DNA of 10,724 nt from Thermodesulfobacteriota bacterium (GCA_030836965.1 JAUPLM010000417.1:1-10724); one strand, 5' to 3'. Positions 1 to 7,347 are shown, counted from the stretch's first letter. The notes: a model not told the origin generated them from the sequence alone. Program-made: numbers and translations.

Positions 1-44
1 AAATAATCCGCAATCTTTCCCGCCGCGCCGGTTTTCAGATTCAT
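1..44 (-). CDS. RND efflux permease, N-terminal fragment (runs off the window)
   Basis: Only the first 14 codons are present, reading MNLKTGAAGKIADY. Its ATG overlaps the stop of the preceding membrane-fusion protein in an ATGA arrangement (stop at 41-43, start at 42-44), which suggests translational coupling. A short polar start with an AGKIA-type segment just before the first membrane helix is common in AcrB/CusA/HAE-type permeases. The order TolC, adaptor, then this gene is the usual layout of a tripartite pump. The identity rests mostly on position, since no transmembrane helix or catalytic residue falls inside the window. The substrate cannot be inferred. Confidence 0.7.
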   Translation of the reverse strand, partial: MNLKTGAAGKIADY

Positions 45-1207
45 GATGAAGCCTCCACTCGCATACCGTCTGACGTGTTCTGCGGCGGATTCAACAGATA
101 CCGGTCTCCGGATTTAAGTCCGGAAAGGATTTCCAGAGATTTGCCGAAGGACTTGCCTGTCCGTACAAGCCTGAAGCGCGCTTTTTTTTCACCATCAACG
201 ATAAAGAGACCTGTCAACTGCCCCTGATAAACCAGCGCGGAAGAGGGCACGGATAATACGCTTATCTCTCCCGAAGGTAATCTAACGCGGGCGTACATTC
301 CGGAATGAATGTTTTCATCCGCCGGCAAGGAAACCTTAATCAGGAAAGAACGTGTTTTTGCATCCGCTGCCGGAGCTATTGCGGTGATCTTTCCTTCAAG
401 TAAAAGATCATTTGAAGCAGGAACGGTTATACCGACTTTCTTTCCGATGCCGGCATTCTTTACATGTGCTTCGGGAATAACCAGCTCAATATAGCTGCCT
501 TCAGTTCCTTCAATCCCCAGAAGAGGCATTCCTGGAGATGCGAGATCTCCCGGCTCCGCCATTTTTGCAGTGATATACCCGTTATAAGGGGCATATATCG
601 CGGAATCCCTGTTAAATGATTTCGCGTACGATAAAGCGGCTTCCGCCTGCTTAACCCGATGACCTGCCGCCTGAACCATTGCTTCAGCCTGTGAGAGAGC
701 CGCTTCAGCCTGACTGTTCCTTGCCTCTGCTTCTTCAAATTCCTGCCTGCTTGCCGACTCTTCTTTTAAAAGACTCTGATAACGCCGGTATGTAGCGCCC
801 GCAAGCTTTGCCCCCGCCCTGGCTGAATCGGCTCCTGAGCGAGCTGCTGTGTGCGCTCTGACTGCTTCCGCAGCAGCCTCTTCAGCCTGCTGTAATTGCG
901 CCCCGACCTGGCTGTTATCAAGAAGAACCAGAATTTCCCCTTTTTTTACAAAATCACCTTCTCCGGCATTTATTGCCTTTACCGCCGCCATCAGCTTGCT
1001 TGACAGGGTGCTGGACGTTATCGCACGGACTGTTCCCATCGCTTCAAAGATAAGCGGCTGCTTTTCAATCCGCGCTTCAGAAACCTGAGTATTTATTACT
1101 CCTGACATTTCCTTTTTTGAGTTGCCGGGTTCTATTTCCCCGCCACAGCCTGAAAAGGCGATGACCAATAAAAATATTATGATATTTGACGCTCTTCTTT
1201 GAAGCAT
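41..1207 (-). CDS. RND efflux periplasmic adaptor (HlyD/AcrA-type membrane-fusion lipoprotein)
   Basis: This 388-residue protein should bridge an inner-membrane RND permease and an outer-membrane channel. The N-terminus has basic residues, a hydrophobic stretch and a lipobox-like FSGC, so Cys21 is the probable lipidation site. A barrel-sandwich (lipoyl-like) half with the GDFVKKGEILVLLD signature lies at about residues 84-97. An Ala/Glu/Gln-rich coiled-coil hairpin follows at about 100-195, then the second lipoyl half (IYAPYNGYIT) and beta-barrel and membrane-proximal domains to the end. The start has a purine-rich AAGGGG site that overlaps the tolC-like stop 12 bp upstream. It overlaps the next gene (RND permease) by 4 bp. 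Family assignment is firm, but the exported substrate is unknown. Confidence 0.93.
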   Translation of the reverse strand: MLQRRASNIIIFLLVIAFSGCGGEIEPGNSKKEMSGVINTQVSEARIEKQPLIFEAMGTVRAITSSTLSSKLMAAVKAINAGEGDFVKKGEILVLLDNSQVGAQLQQAEEAAAEAVRAHTAARSGADSARAGAKLAGATYRRYQSLLKEESASRQEFEEAEARNSQAEAALSQAEAMVQAAGHRVKQAEAALSYAKSFNRDSAIYAPYNGYITAKMAEPGDLASPGMPLLGIEGTEGSYIELVIPEAHVKNAGIGKKVGITVPASNDLLLEGKITAIAPAADAKTRSFLIKVSLPADENIHSGMYARVRLPSGEISVLSVPSSALVYQGQLTGLFIVDGEKKARFRLVRTGKSFGKSLEILSGLKSGDRYLLNPPQNTSDGMRVEASS

Positions 1208-1219
1208 TTCGGATTCCCC

Positions 1220-2590
1220 TTACTGTAAAATCTCATTTATGGTTCCTGCGGCAAGAGCAAGCTGGATTGAGGCGGTATTGTAATCGTGCAGCGCCTTCAG
1301 GTTGCCGGTGCGGGCTTGTTTAAGGGCTGCTTCGGCATCCAGAAGAGAGACGATTGCGTATAAACCGTTTTCATACCTTTTCCGGACAATACGGAGGTTT
1401 TCTTCAGCCTGGACAACGGATTCCTGCGAAGTCTTTATGCGTTTACGGGAACTCAGGGCATGGTAGAATGCCTGGCGAACCTGAATATCTATTCCAAGCT
1501 CGAGCTCCTGCCTGATTGCCTGAATTCTGCGGAGAGAGGCGCGCGCTTCCTTTGTTTTGCCGGATATACGTTCCCCGCTGAACAAATTCAGCTTCATCAT
1601 TGCTCCAACCATGTAGTTGTCCGCGGTATCGCTGAAATCCTCAGAGTTGATTTCATAATTGCCGACCAGGTGAAGTGTCGGCAAATGTCCCGCCAGTGAC
1701 TTGTCGATTTCTTCTTTGGCCATCAACTCCCGGGTAAGCAATTGCTTTAAATCTTTCCGGTTTGCGAGCGCTTTTTTAGTCCACTTTTCCACCGGCTCTT
1801 CTATTTCTTCTCCCTGCTCAAGTCGCGTCGATGTCCTGAATGGAGAACCGGCCGGAATTCCCATGGCGTTACAGAGCATTGCTTTTGCAACTATCAGGTT
1901 GCTTTCCGCCGAAAAGAGTTCCTGTTCCAGTTCCGAAACCCTGACCTGCGCCCGGAGCAGGTCACTTTTAACTACGAAACCATTTTCATATCTTGATCGC
2001 ACCATGTCCGAATGAGATCCGGCTGTTTCGAGCACCTGCCGGATCAGGTTGAGATTCTCTTCTGCGATAAGAAACCCGAGATAAGCCATGCCGGTCTGGG
2101 CGATTATCTCCTCACGGGTTCTCTGAAGCATCAGCTGCGATGCCTGACTTTCAGATTCCGCCTGCTTTAAGCTTATCCATGTTTGTCCACCGTCAAAGAG
2201 AGTCCAGTCCAAAGTTACGCTTGTAATAAAATTATTCATTACATCGGGATCATTCAGTCTGGCCGGATCAAAGTCGGATTGAGCTATTTTTTCCTGGTTC
2301 AGCTTCGTCCCGAATGCCCACATTGGATTGGTTGTTCTGCCGTAGGTTTCATTCAGATAAATCTGAGGAAGGAGCCCGGAACGGGCCTGAGTTATACGCG
2401 CATCGGATTCATCCGTCTGAAAAGATGCTGCCTTTGCCCTGGGGTTGCTTTCAAGGGCTTTTTTTATCGCATCAGAAAGAGAAAGAAGGTCTTGACTCTC
2501 TTCTTTCTCCGACGGAAAAGCAAAACCGGAATAGAAAAAAACTGAAAAGAGCATACTGGCCAGACAGATTTTGACTGTAAACGACTTCAT
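1220..2590 (-). CDS. TolC-family outer-membrane efflux channel
   Basis: This is the outer-membrane channel of the tripartite pump encoded with the two genes downstream. From the start at 2590 it is 456 residues, a normal length for the family. It has a signal peptide (MKSFTVKICLASMLF and onward) and two repeated outer-membrane-efflux halves. The first begins near LSLSDAIKKALESNP and the second near KWTKKALANRKDLKQL. Long amphipathic helices rich in Gln, Ala and Glu and the repeated RYENG motif (SRYENGFVVKSDL, KRYENGLYAIVSL) are typical of TolC. A 9-codon longer frame opens at 2617, but that ATG has no Shine-Dalgarno site, whereas 2590 has GGAG seven bases upstream. It starts 74 bp after the giant oxidase-cytochrome gene and is probably cotranscribed with it, perhaps at reduced level. 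Confidence 0.94.
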   Translation of the reverse strand: MKSFTVKICLASMLFSVFFYSGFAFPSEKEESQDLLSLSDAIKKALESNPRAKAASFQTDESDARITQARSGLLPQIYLNETYGRTTNPMWAFGTKLNQEKIAQSDFDPARLNDPDVMNNFITSVTLDWTLFDGGQTWISLKQAESESQASQLMLQRTREEIIAQTGMAYLGFLIAEENLNLIRQVLETAGSHSDMVRSRYENGFVVKSDLLRAQVRVSELEQELFSAESNLIVAKAMLCNAMGIPAGSPFRTSTRLEQGEEIEEPVEKWTKKALANRKDLKQLLTRELMAKEEIDKSLAGHLPTLHLVGNYEINSEDFSDTADNYMVGAMMKLNLFSGERISGKTKEARASLRRIQAIRQELELGIDIQVRQAFYHALSSRKRIKTSQESVVQAEENLRIVRKRYENGLYAIVSLLDAEAALKQARTGNLKALHDYNTASIQLALAAGTINEILQ

Positions 2591-2597
2591 TCTTCTT

Positions 2598-2601
2598 CTC
2601 C
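2598..2601 (-). promoter_or_regulatory. Ribosome binding site choosing the TolC start at 2590
   Basis: The minus strand reads GGAGAAGAAGAATG, which puts GGAG seven bases before the internal ATG. The longer frame starting at 2617 is preceded by a pyrimidine-rich stretch with no such site. The downstream start also gives a cleaner signal peptide. Confidence 0.6.
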
Positions 2602-2650
2602 ATGCAGTTTTTTTCATGCAAGAAGGTTTAAGACCCTTGTATAAAACCCA

Positions 2651-2664
2651 TTTCCGGATGGAAA
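2651..2664 (-). terminator. Weak hairpin after the multihaem oxidase gene, possible attenuator
   Basis: Directly after the stop of the 910-residue gene the transcript would read UUUCC-AUCC-GGAAA and then UGGGUUUUAU. This is a 5-bp stem with a 4-base loop and a short U-run. The stem is AU-rich and the U-run is broken by GGG, so at most partial termination before the efflux genes is expected. Confidence 0.25.
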
Positions 2665-5397
2665 CTAGTGAATATTTCTAAATATCGCAAGCATGTTCGG
2701 ATGATGAATTTCTTCAGTCTTATCCATGGTGTGGCACAGCTTGCAGTTTTTATTTGCTCCTATAGGGTAAGCGTTTTTCTGGTATTGTAGGGGCTGGAAA
2801 TTATCCCTGTTGTTTCCGAATATATTCGTTGCAGGATATTCCGCATGAGAAATTCCATGACATGCCGGACACATTATCCCGACTTCATCCGAACGCGAGC
2901 TGTAGAGTGATCTTTTATCCTTTGTCCAGACATTTGGCGGCGACTGATCCGTATCAGGAGGATTGAAACCGGTATGGCAATTCAAACAGTCGGGCTGGTT
3001 TACCCATGCTTTTCTCGGTTCAATCTGTTTTACATTATCTACAGCTCTCGGCCTGAGATGTTTCATGAGCCTTTCCGCCTCACCTTTGCCCTCTTTTCTT
3101 TCAGAGACAAGGAGGCTTAAGGCATGATCCTCCATTTTTCCATGACAGTTTGTACAATCAAGGCCTATTCTGCTGTGAATGCCCCTGTAGCTTTTTGTGA
3201 ATCCGGATGACGGATGACAGTTGCTGCACGGATCAGGATCATCAGCAGCGATATAATTTGCATGGAAACCATGTATGGCAGCTGAAAGATTTAAATGTTT
3301 TGATTTTTCCCCGGTCCCCGTCTGCTCTCCCGCATGGCAGTTCGAACACATCCTGGGATTACCTTTTCCAGACAGGGATTCAAGATTGGTACGGTTTAAC
3401 CGGTCATGGGTCTTTAAAATATCAAGCGATGTTTCGTCAGAAAGACCGGTTATGTTCTTTATACCCCAGTTTCCGCCATGGCAGTTCCGGCAACCCATTT
3501 CCGTAGATACCGGCACAGATACTCCTGTTGAGCAAAGCAGCTCTCCCGTTCCGGTATCCCTTGCTTCGACATAAACAACCGGAAACGGCACAAAGGAGCC
3601 ATCATCCCTGTAAGGTATGACCGGAAGATCGACAGCTGAAAAAGCCATAAGACTTTCATCAAAAACCATGTCGCCGGTTGTTTTCCTGCCGGAAAATCCT
3701 TCATTATCATTTATACGTCGGCCATAAAAAGATTTGGAATATTGCCAGAAATCGGAATTTGAGGAGGGTGTATTGAACCCTTCTTCGATCCGGTAAGAGA
3801 TGCGCAGGTTTCCTGTAACAATTTCAGGTGTTTTTCCCCTCTTAATGAGTTGGGCATAGATTGTATTTCCTGGCTGTGAAATACTGAAAAACTGGTTGTT
3901 GTCGGATATGAAATGCATTCCTTTCCCGCTCCATGCAAGCAGAACATATTTATTTTTCGCGGGATCGAAGAGGGGGATTTTGGGTTCTGTGGGGGTGATG
4001 GAATATTCTGAACGCAGTTCTTCTTTCTTGCCGTTAAGCTCGTTTACCAAATACGCGGCAAGAGCCTTTTTTTCTGCATTGGTTCCGGGAAAAGGCGGCA
4101 TAAATTCATTTACTTTACCCATGCCGTTTAACATAGACTCCATGCCGTATTGCGAATATTTTCCTGTCGCAGCCTTGATATCATTCATAAAACCGCCTGC
4201 GGAATGACAGGAAATGCACATGAGCCTGAATATTTCACGCCCGGACCGGACCTGGTTTTGTTCATCGATCTTTTTAGTGAGAACCCACCTCGAAGTTTTT
4301 AATATCCCGTTATTGATCATGAAATCCATATCTTTTTCGGAAACGGAATTGGAATAAATACTCCCGTATATTATGTAAGGCCTCCTGCCCGCCTCCCTGA
4401 TCCATTCAAAAGAACCTATGTATAAAATACCCATGACAAAAAGAGATATGGTTACCCCTTTTTTAACTGAATCGGACATCCGGATTGACATAAATATTCC
4501 AGAAATAAAAATAAGCGGGGATATAATAAGGAATATTTTGACAAGAGGCGGTATTTCCGGTGAGAGTTTTAAAATCATCAGTTTTTGAGGTCCGGGAAGT
4601 GAGGAAACATACCACCATGCCGAAGCAAGCAAAAACAGAAACGGAATAAGGAGCCACCTTGCACAGTATTTTTCCAGGGAATTTCTCAAGGTTTTTTCTT
4701 TTACGACAGAGGAAGTTATAAATCCGAAAAGCCCCGCAAGCATGAAAGCCATGAATGTTCTGAAAAAAAGAGACGGCCAGAAAGAGGGATTGAAAAAACC
4801 GTCCCAGAAGTTTCCGCTTGAAAGCCACTTTCCGGGAGTCAGCATAAAAGAAATTATGCCGTTTATTACAAAAAGAGAGAGCCAGCCGAAACCAAAATAG
4901 AGCCAGCCGATTCTAAGATGATCCTGTTTGTTCATTTTTCCGAAGGTGTAAAAATAGATAAAAAGCGAGACTATCTCTACAAGGAAAAAAACCCATTCAG
5001 TTGCCCAGCCGAAAACAAAATTATGCACGAGAATTGAAGTTGCGGCAGGATTCAATAAAGAGATTGCAAACCATATTCCGACACCTGTTATGGCTCCGAA
5101 AACCATTGTTACAAGAAGAAAGAATTTTGTATGCCTTCTCGTATATTCCAGAATATCGGCTGAATTTTCCCTGTATCCCTTCATTTCCGTAAGCACCAGG
5201 AAGAGGCCCCCTCCTACGGCAAAATGGGCTACGTAAACATGAATCACGGCAATAATGGCGATCAGGGTTCCGCCTCCAAAAAAACCGAGATCCCATACAG
5301 GATAATTTACGATATAGTTATCAAGCATTATTAAACCAAATCCAACAGCTCCGAAAAAGAGCTTTTTTATCACTACTCCCCTTGCCGGGGCGGGCAT
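2665..5397 (-). CDS. CydA-like (cytochrome bd superfamily) membrane subunit fused to an eight-CXXCH cytochrome c
   Basis: This is a 910-residue chimera. Residues about 30-370 form a multi-helix CydA-like core. His53 fits E. coli His19 (HVYVAHFAVGG, with Glu71 at the same +18 spacing), Glu134 and Glu141 fit the Glu99/Glu107 pair, and REAGRRPY (Glu335, Arg338) fits the EYGRQPW motif. The His186 position is Arg213 and no Q-loop is present. Residues about 382-455 form a monohaem class I cytochrome c (CISCH at 394-398, with Met433 in MPPFPG as likely sixth ligand). Residues about 470-635 lack haem motifs. Seven more CXXCH follow, with first Cys at 636, 684, 724, 748, 804, 843 and 885. The core is presumably in the inner membrane with the haems in the periplasm. 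The likely role is reduction of O2 (or a similar acceptor) with electrons from c-type cytochromes. The start is uncertain: ATG 5397 has a weak AGGG site, GTG 5373 follows AAGGGGAGTA, and ATG 5328 (MLDNYIVNYPVWD) matches where CydA usually begins. The longer forms add a KK-plus-hydrophobic signal anchor. Confidence 0.88.
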   Translation of the reverse strand: MPAPARGVVIKKLFFGAVGFGLIMLDNYIVNYPVWDLGFFGGGTLIAIIAVIHVYVAHFAVGGGLFLVLTEMKGYRENSADILEYTRRHTKFFLLVTMVFGAITGVGIWFAISLLNPAATSILVHNFVFGWATEWVFFLVEIVSLFIYFYTFGKMNKQDHLRIGWLYFGFGWLSLFVINGIISFMLTPGKWLSSGNFWDGFFNPSFWPSLFFRTFMAFMLAGLFGFITSSVVKEKTLRNSLEKYCARWLLIPFLFLLASAWWYVSSLPGPQKLMILKLSPEIPPLVKIFLIISPLIFISGIFMSIRMSDSVKKGVTISLFVMGILYIGSFEWIREAGRRPYIIYGSIYSNSVSEKDMDFMINNGILKTSRWVLTKKIDEQNQVRSGREIFRLMCISCHSAGGFMNDIKAATGKYSQYGMESMLNGMGKVNEFMPPFPGTNAEKKALAAYLVNELNGKKEELRSEYSITPTEPKIPLFDPAKNKYVLLAWSGKGMHFISDNNQFFSISQPGNTIYAQLIKRGKTPEIVTGNLRISYRIEEGFNTPSSNSDFWQYSKSFYGRRINDNEGFSGRKTTGDMVFDESLMAFSAVDLPVIPYRDDGSFVPFPVVYVEARDTGTGELLCSTGVSVPVSTEMGCRNCHGGNWGIKNITGLSDETSLDILKTHDRLNRTNLESLSGKGNPRMCSNCHAGEQTGTGEKSKHLNLSAAIHGFHANYIAADDPDPCSNCHPSSGFTKSYRGIHSRIGLDCTNCHGKMEDHALSLLVSERKEGKGEAERLMKHLRPRAVDNVKQIEPRKAWVNQPDCLNCHTGFNPPDTDQSPPNVWTKDKRSLYSSRSDEVGIMCPACHGISHAEYPATNIFGNNRDNFQPLQYQKNAYPIGANKNCKLCHTMDKTEEIHHPNMLAIFRNIH

Positions 5398-5407
5398 AAC
5401 GACCCTG

Positions 5408-5485
5408 AGAATACAGTAGCCGGGAGTCGGGAGCCGAAATAACTACGGCATTGATCTTATTCTGTATTCTGACTTCTGTAATCTC
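5408..5485. repeat. Degenerate heptanucleotide repeat block with flanking inverted arms
   Basis: This lies in the 136-base gap between the two CydA-like genes. On the plus strand two runs of 7-base units are visible. One is GCCGGGA-GTCGGGA-GCCGAAA (5419-5439) and the other is TATTCTG-TATTCTG-ACTTCTG-TAATCTC (5458-5485). A 9-bp inverted repeat, AGAATACAG (5408-5416) and CTGTATTCT (5462-5470), could fold the GC-rich run into a loop. No open frame in this stretch is convincing. It may be a dispersed short-repeat element or a processing or attenuation structure. Confidence 0.6.
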
Positions 5486-5533
5486 ATATAAAGGGCACAA
5501 AGATCTCGAAGAAACAAAAAACAAATGAAATTA

Positions 5534-6601
5534 TTATGTTTTTATCGAATGAACGCATTTTATCATATAAATTACAGCTGCAATCCCGATTATCAGGGAA
5601 GCAAAGAACACTATCATAGGTGAATACTGGTAAATAACTTTCAGTTTTTCTATGGAAAAATAAGGTTTGAGAAAGGCTGTCCTGACCATATCCCTCATTA
5701 TTACCATGAAAAACACGGTGACTAACACTGAAAATGCTGCTGGCCGGACCTTGTTTTTATAACCGAATATCAGGGAAAGGCCGGCAGCAATCAAACCTGC
5801 CAGAAAGACCATTGTGCCTGTAGTGTCTTTTCCCATGAAAAGAAGCATAATATCTTTCGGCAGGCTTATGAAAAACCATATTCCTGCTAAAACCTGAAAA
5901 AGCGTGGCATAGAAAAATATTTTCATCCCGGTTTTTACATTCAAATCAGCATCTGCCGAACCGCTTTTCTTTTTTTTCTGCCATGTTATCGCTATAAACA
6001 GGCCGCTTATTGCAACAGACGCTGTTACAAAGTGAATAAAACGGGGAAGCAGTGTCGGCTCAGACAGGTTTAATACGGTTCCGGAGGGTCTATCAAAATA
6101 CTGTGTCCATGAAGCGGGGAAGAGCATCATGGTCATGTTGTTCGTATAGAAAAAAGCTGTGATTGTAAGAAGCAGAACAGTCAGGCCGATAAAATACACA
6201 CGGGCGAATGCGAGTTCCTCGAATTTGAATTTGTAAATATATGCGCTGTAATATGCAATAATAAGAATAAAAATTACGGAGATCCAGAAAACCGCCATCA
6301 ATATGGAACTCGTATAAAAAAAGTTTCCGTAAAGAACCTGCAGAAACAGCAGGGGTGCCACCCCGAAGTTAATGGTAAAAGCTATTACAAAGGTTGTTTT
6401 TTCGGATATCTCTTTTTGGAGCGAAATCGTGCTGCGTTCCGGGAACCTGTTCAATCCGCTGAAAAAAGCTATGATCGCTGACCCGAGCATTATATTCATT
6501 AAGAGAATGTGGGCCATGAAGGTTATAATCAGCAGTACTTTGAACCATACCCAGTGAACAGGGATAGTATCCGGTGACGGGATAAGCGCCGCTATGTCCA
6601 T
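5534..6601 (-). CDS. Small CydA-like membrane subunit (CydA-prime type) of the bd-superfamily complex
   Basis: This 355-residue, very hydrophobic protein has about eight or nine membrane helices. Helix 1 contains AHILLMNIMLG, whose His31 aligns with CydA His19 at the same spacing to the following Gly. The segment LPRFIHFVTASVAISG places His190 at the CydA His186 position. A late RDMVRTAFLKPYF resembles the GRQPW region, with Asp304 and Arg307. Counterparts of the CydA Glu99/Glu107 pair are absent. This makes it a CydA paralogue rather than a typical CydB. It starts 13 bp after the DVU0298-family gene, with an AAGG site in that gap, and precedes the 910-residue CydA-like gene, so the two probably form one complex. 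Homology to CydA was judged by eye from motif spacing, so an unrelated partner subunit remains possible. Confidence 0.72.
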   Translation of the reverse strand: MDIAALIPSPDTIPVHWVWFKVLLIITFMAHILLMNIMLGSAIIAFFSGLNRFPERSTISLQKEISEKTTFVIAFTINFGVAPLLFLQVLYGNFFYTSSILMAVFWISVIFILIIAYYSAYIYKFKFEELAFARVYFIGLTVLLLTITAFFYTNNMTMMLFPASWTQYFDRPSGTVLNLSEPTLLPRFIHFVTASVAISGLFIAITWQKKKKSGSADADLNVKTGMKIFFYATLFQVLAGIWFFISLPKDIMLLFMGKDTTGTMVFLAGLIAAGLSLIFGYKNKVRPAAFSVLVTVFFMVIMRDMVRTAFLKPYFSIEKLKVIYQYSPMIVFFASLIIGIAAVIYMIKCVHSIKT

Positions 6602-6614
6602 ATGATAAAAACCT

Positions 6615-7319
6615 TCATTGTGGTACCCGGCTCATTTTTTCGCTAAGTATTTCATTTACAATATTTTTTATCATGAACCTGTTTATGATACCATCAGAAT
6701 AAATCTTTACTACCGAATCATCATTTTTTAGAGGCAATAAAAAATATCGTGCTTTTACGGGATCTATCGCTCCGAGCGCCCATGCTGAAAGGCCGCGAAG
6801 CATCACATCGCCGGACTCAAGGAAGGAAATAAGGAGAACGAAGGAATCCCTCACAAGATGAGGCTTTGCTATCGCTATTCTTCCTATTCCCCAGATAACT
6901 CCCTGCTGAAGAACTTCGTTTTCCAGATAGTTTCCGTCTATATTTATATAAGATATAAGGATGCGGTTGTATTCTTCACCCAGCCGCATATTTCTTGCAA
7001 TAATCTCTCCCATTGCTTCGGGAGAGCCCCATCCGATTCCACCCGATTCGTCGTTTAAATTCCACATGAGGCGGCGCATGACGACACGCGCGGATTCAAT
7101 ATCAGCATCAGCAAGAGAAGAAACAACATCTCCCATTGCTGTGACGGCACGCCATTTAATCAGTTCATCTATATTATACAGACATGAAAAAAGATGATTT
7201 ACAACCTGCCTTCCTGGAAACCGCCGGATTTCGGAAAGCCGTTCATGAAAATCTTTTCCGGAGAGAATTTCAAAGATCTTGCTTTTTAATCTCCTTCCTC
7301 CGATTCTGTCGGTATCCAT
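6615..7319 (-). CDS. DVU0298-family HEAT/armadillo-like protein
   Basis: This 234-residue soluble protein has no signal peptide or membrane helix. It is built of helical repeats with HEAT character (KWRAVTAMGDVVSSL at about 55-69, LQQGVIWGIGRIA at 137-149, LRGLSAWALGAI at 174-185). The block RRLMWNLNDESGGIGWGSPE at about 82-101 is the hallmark I associate with the DVU0298 family of sulfate-reducing and related bacteria. Its function is not known to me; HEAT repeats usually serve as protein-binding scaffolds. It is the first gene of the cluster encoding the CydA-like pair, and the 13-bp gap to the next gene suggests a link with assembly or regulation of that complex. The predicted ATG has no Shine-Dalgarno site and lies 28 bp from a MITE-like element. 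A strong SD-like sequence sits inside codons 7-10, so the true start is uncertain. Confidence 0.82.
   Translation of the reverse strand: MDTDRIGGRRLKSKIFEILSGKDFHERLSEIRRFPGRQVVNHLFSCLYNIDELIKWRAVTAMGDVVSSLADADIESARVVMRRLMWNLNDESGGIGWGSPEAMGEIIARNMRLGEEYNRILISYINIDGNYLENEVLQQGVIWGIGRIAIAKPHLVRDSFVLLISFLESGDVMLRGLSAWALGAIDPVKARYFLLPLKNDDSVVKIYSDGIINRFMIKNIVNEILSEKMSRVPQ
7291..7301 (-). promoter_or_regulatory. Strong SD-like sequence inside the start of the DVU0298-family gene
   Basis: The minus strand reads GGAGGAAGGAG followed by ATTAAAAAGCAAGATC. This is the best ribosome-binding sequence in the neighbourhood, but no ATG, GTG or TTG follows in frame at usable distance; only TTA, ATC or ATT codons do. 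It may be a relic of a lost start, support a non-standard start, or be chance purines in Gly-Gly-Arg-Arg codons. Confidence 0.35.
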
Positions 7320-7347
7320 GCTTTATATCAATATTCCATTTATACCC

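Noticed and set aside
3207..3574. Plus-strand open frames of about 99 codons opposite the multihaem domain
   Set aside because: They are antisense shadows of a gene with unmistakable CXXCH motifs and have no domain of their own.
7320..7347. TATAAA-like boxes upstream of the DVU0298-family gene as a promoter
   Set aside because: AT-rich hexamers are present, but no -35 box was found at 16-18 bases upstream, and one of the boxes ends almost at the start codon.
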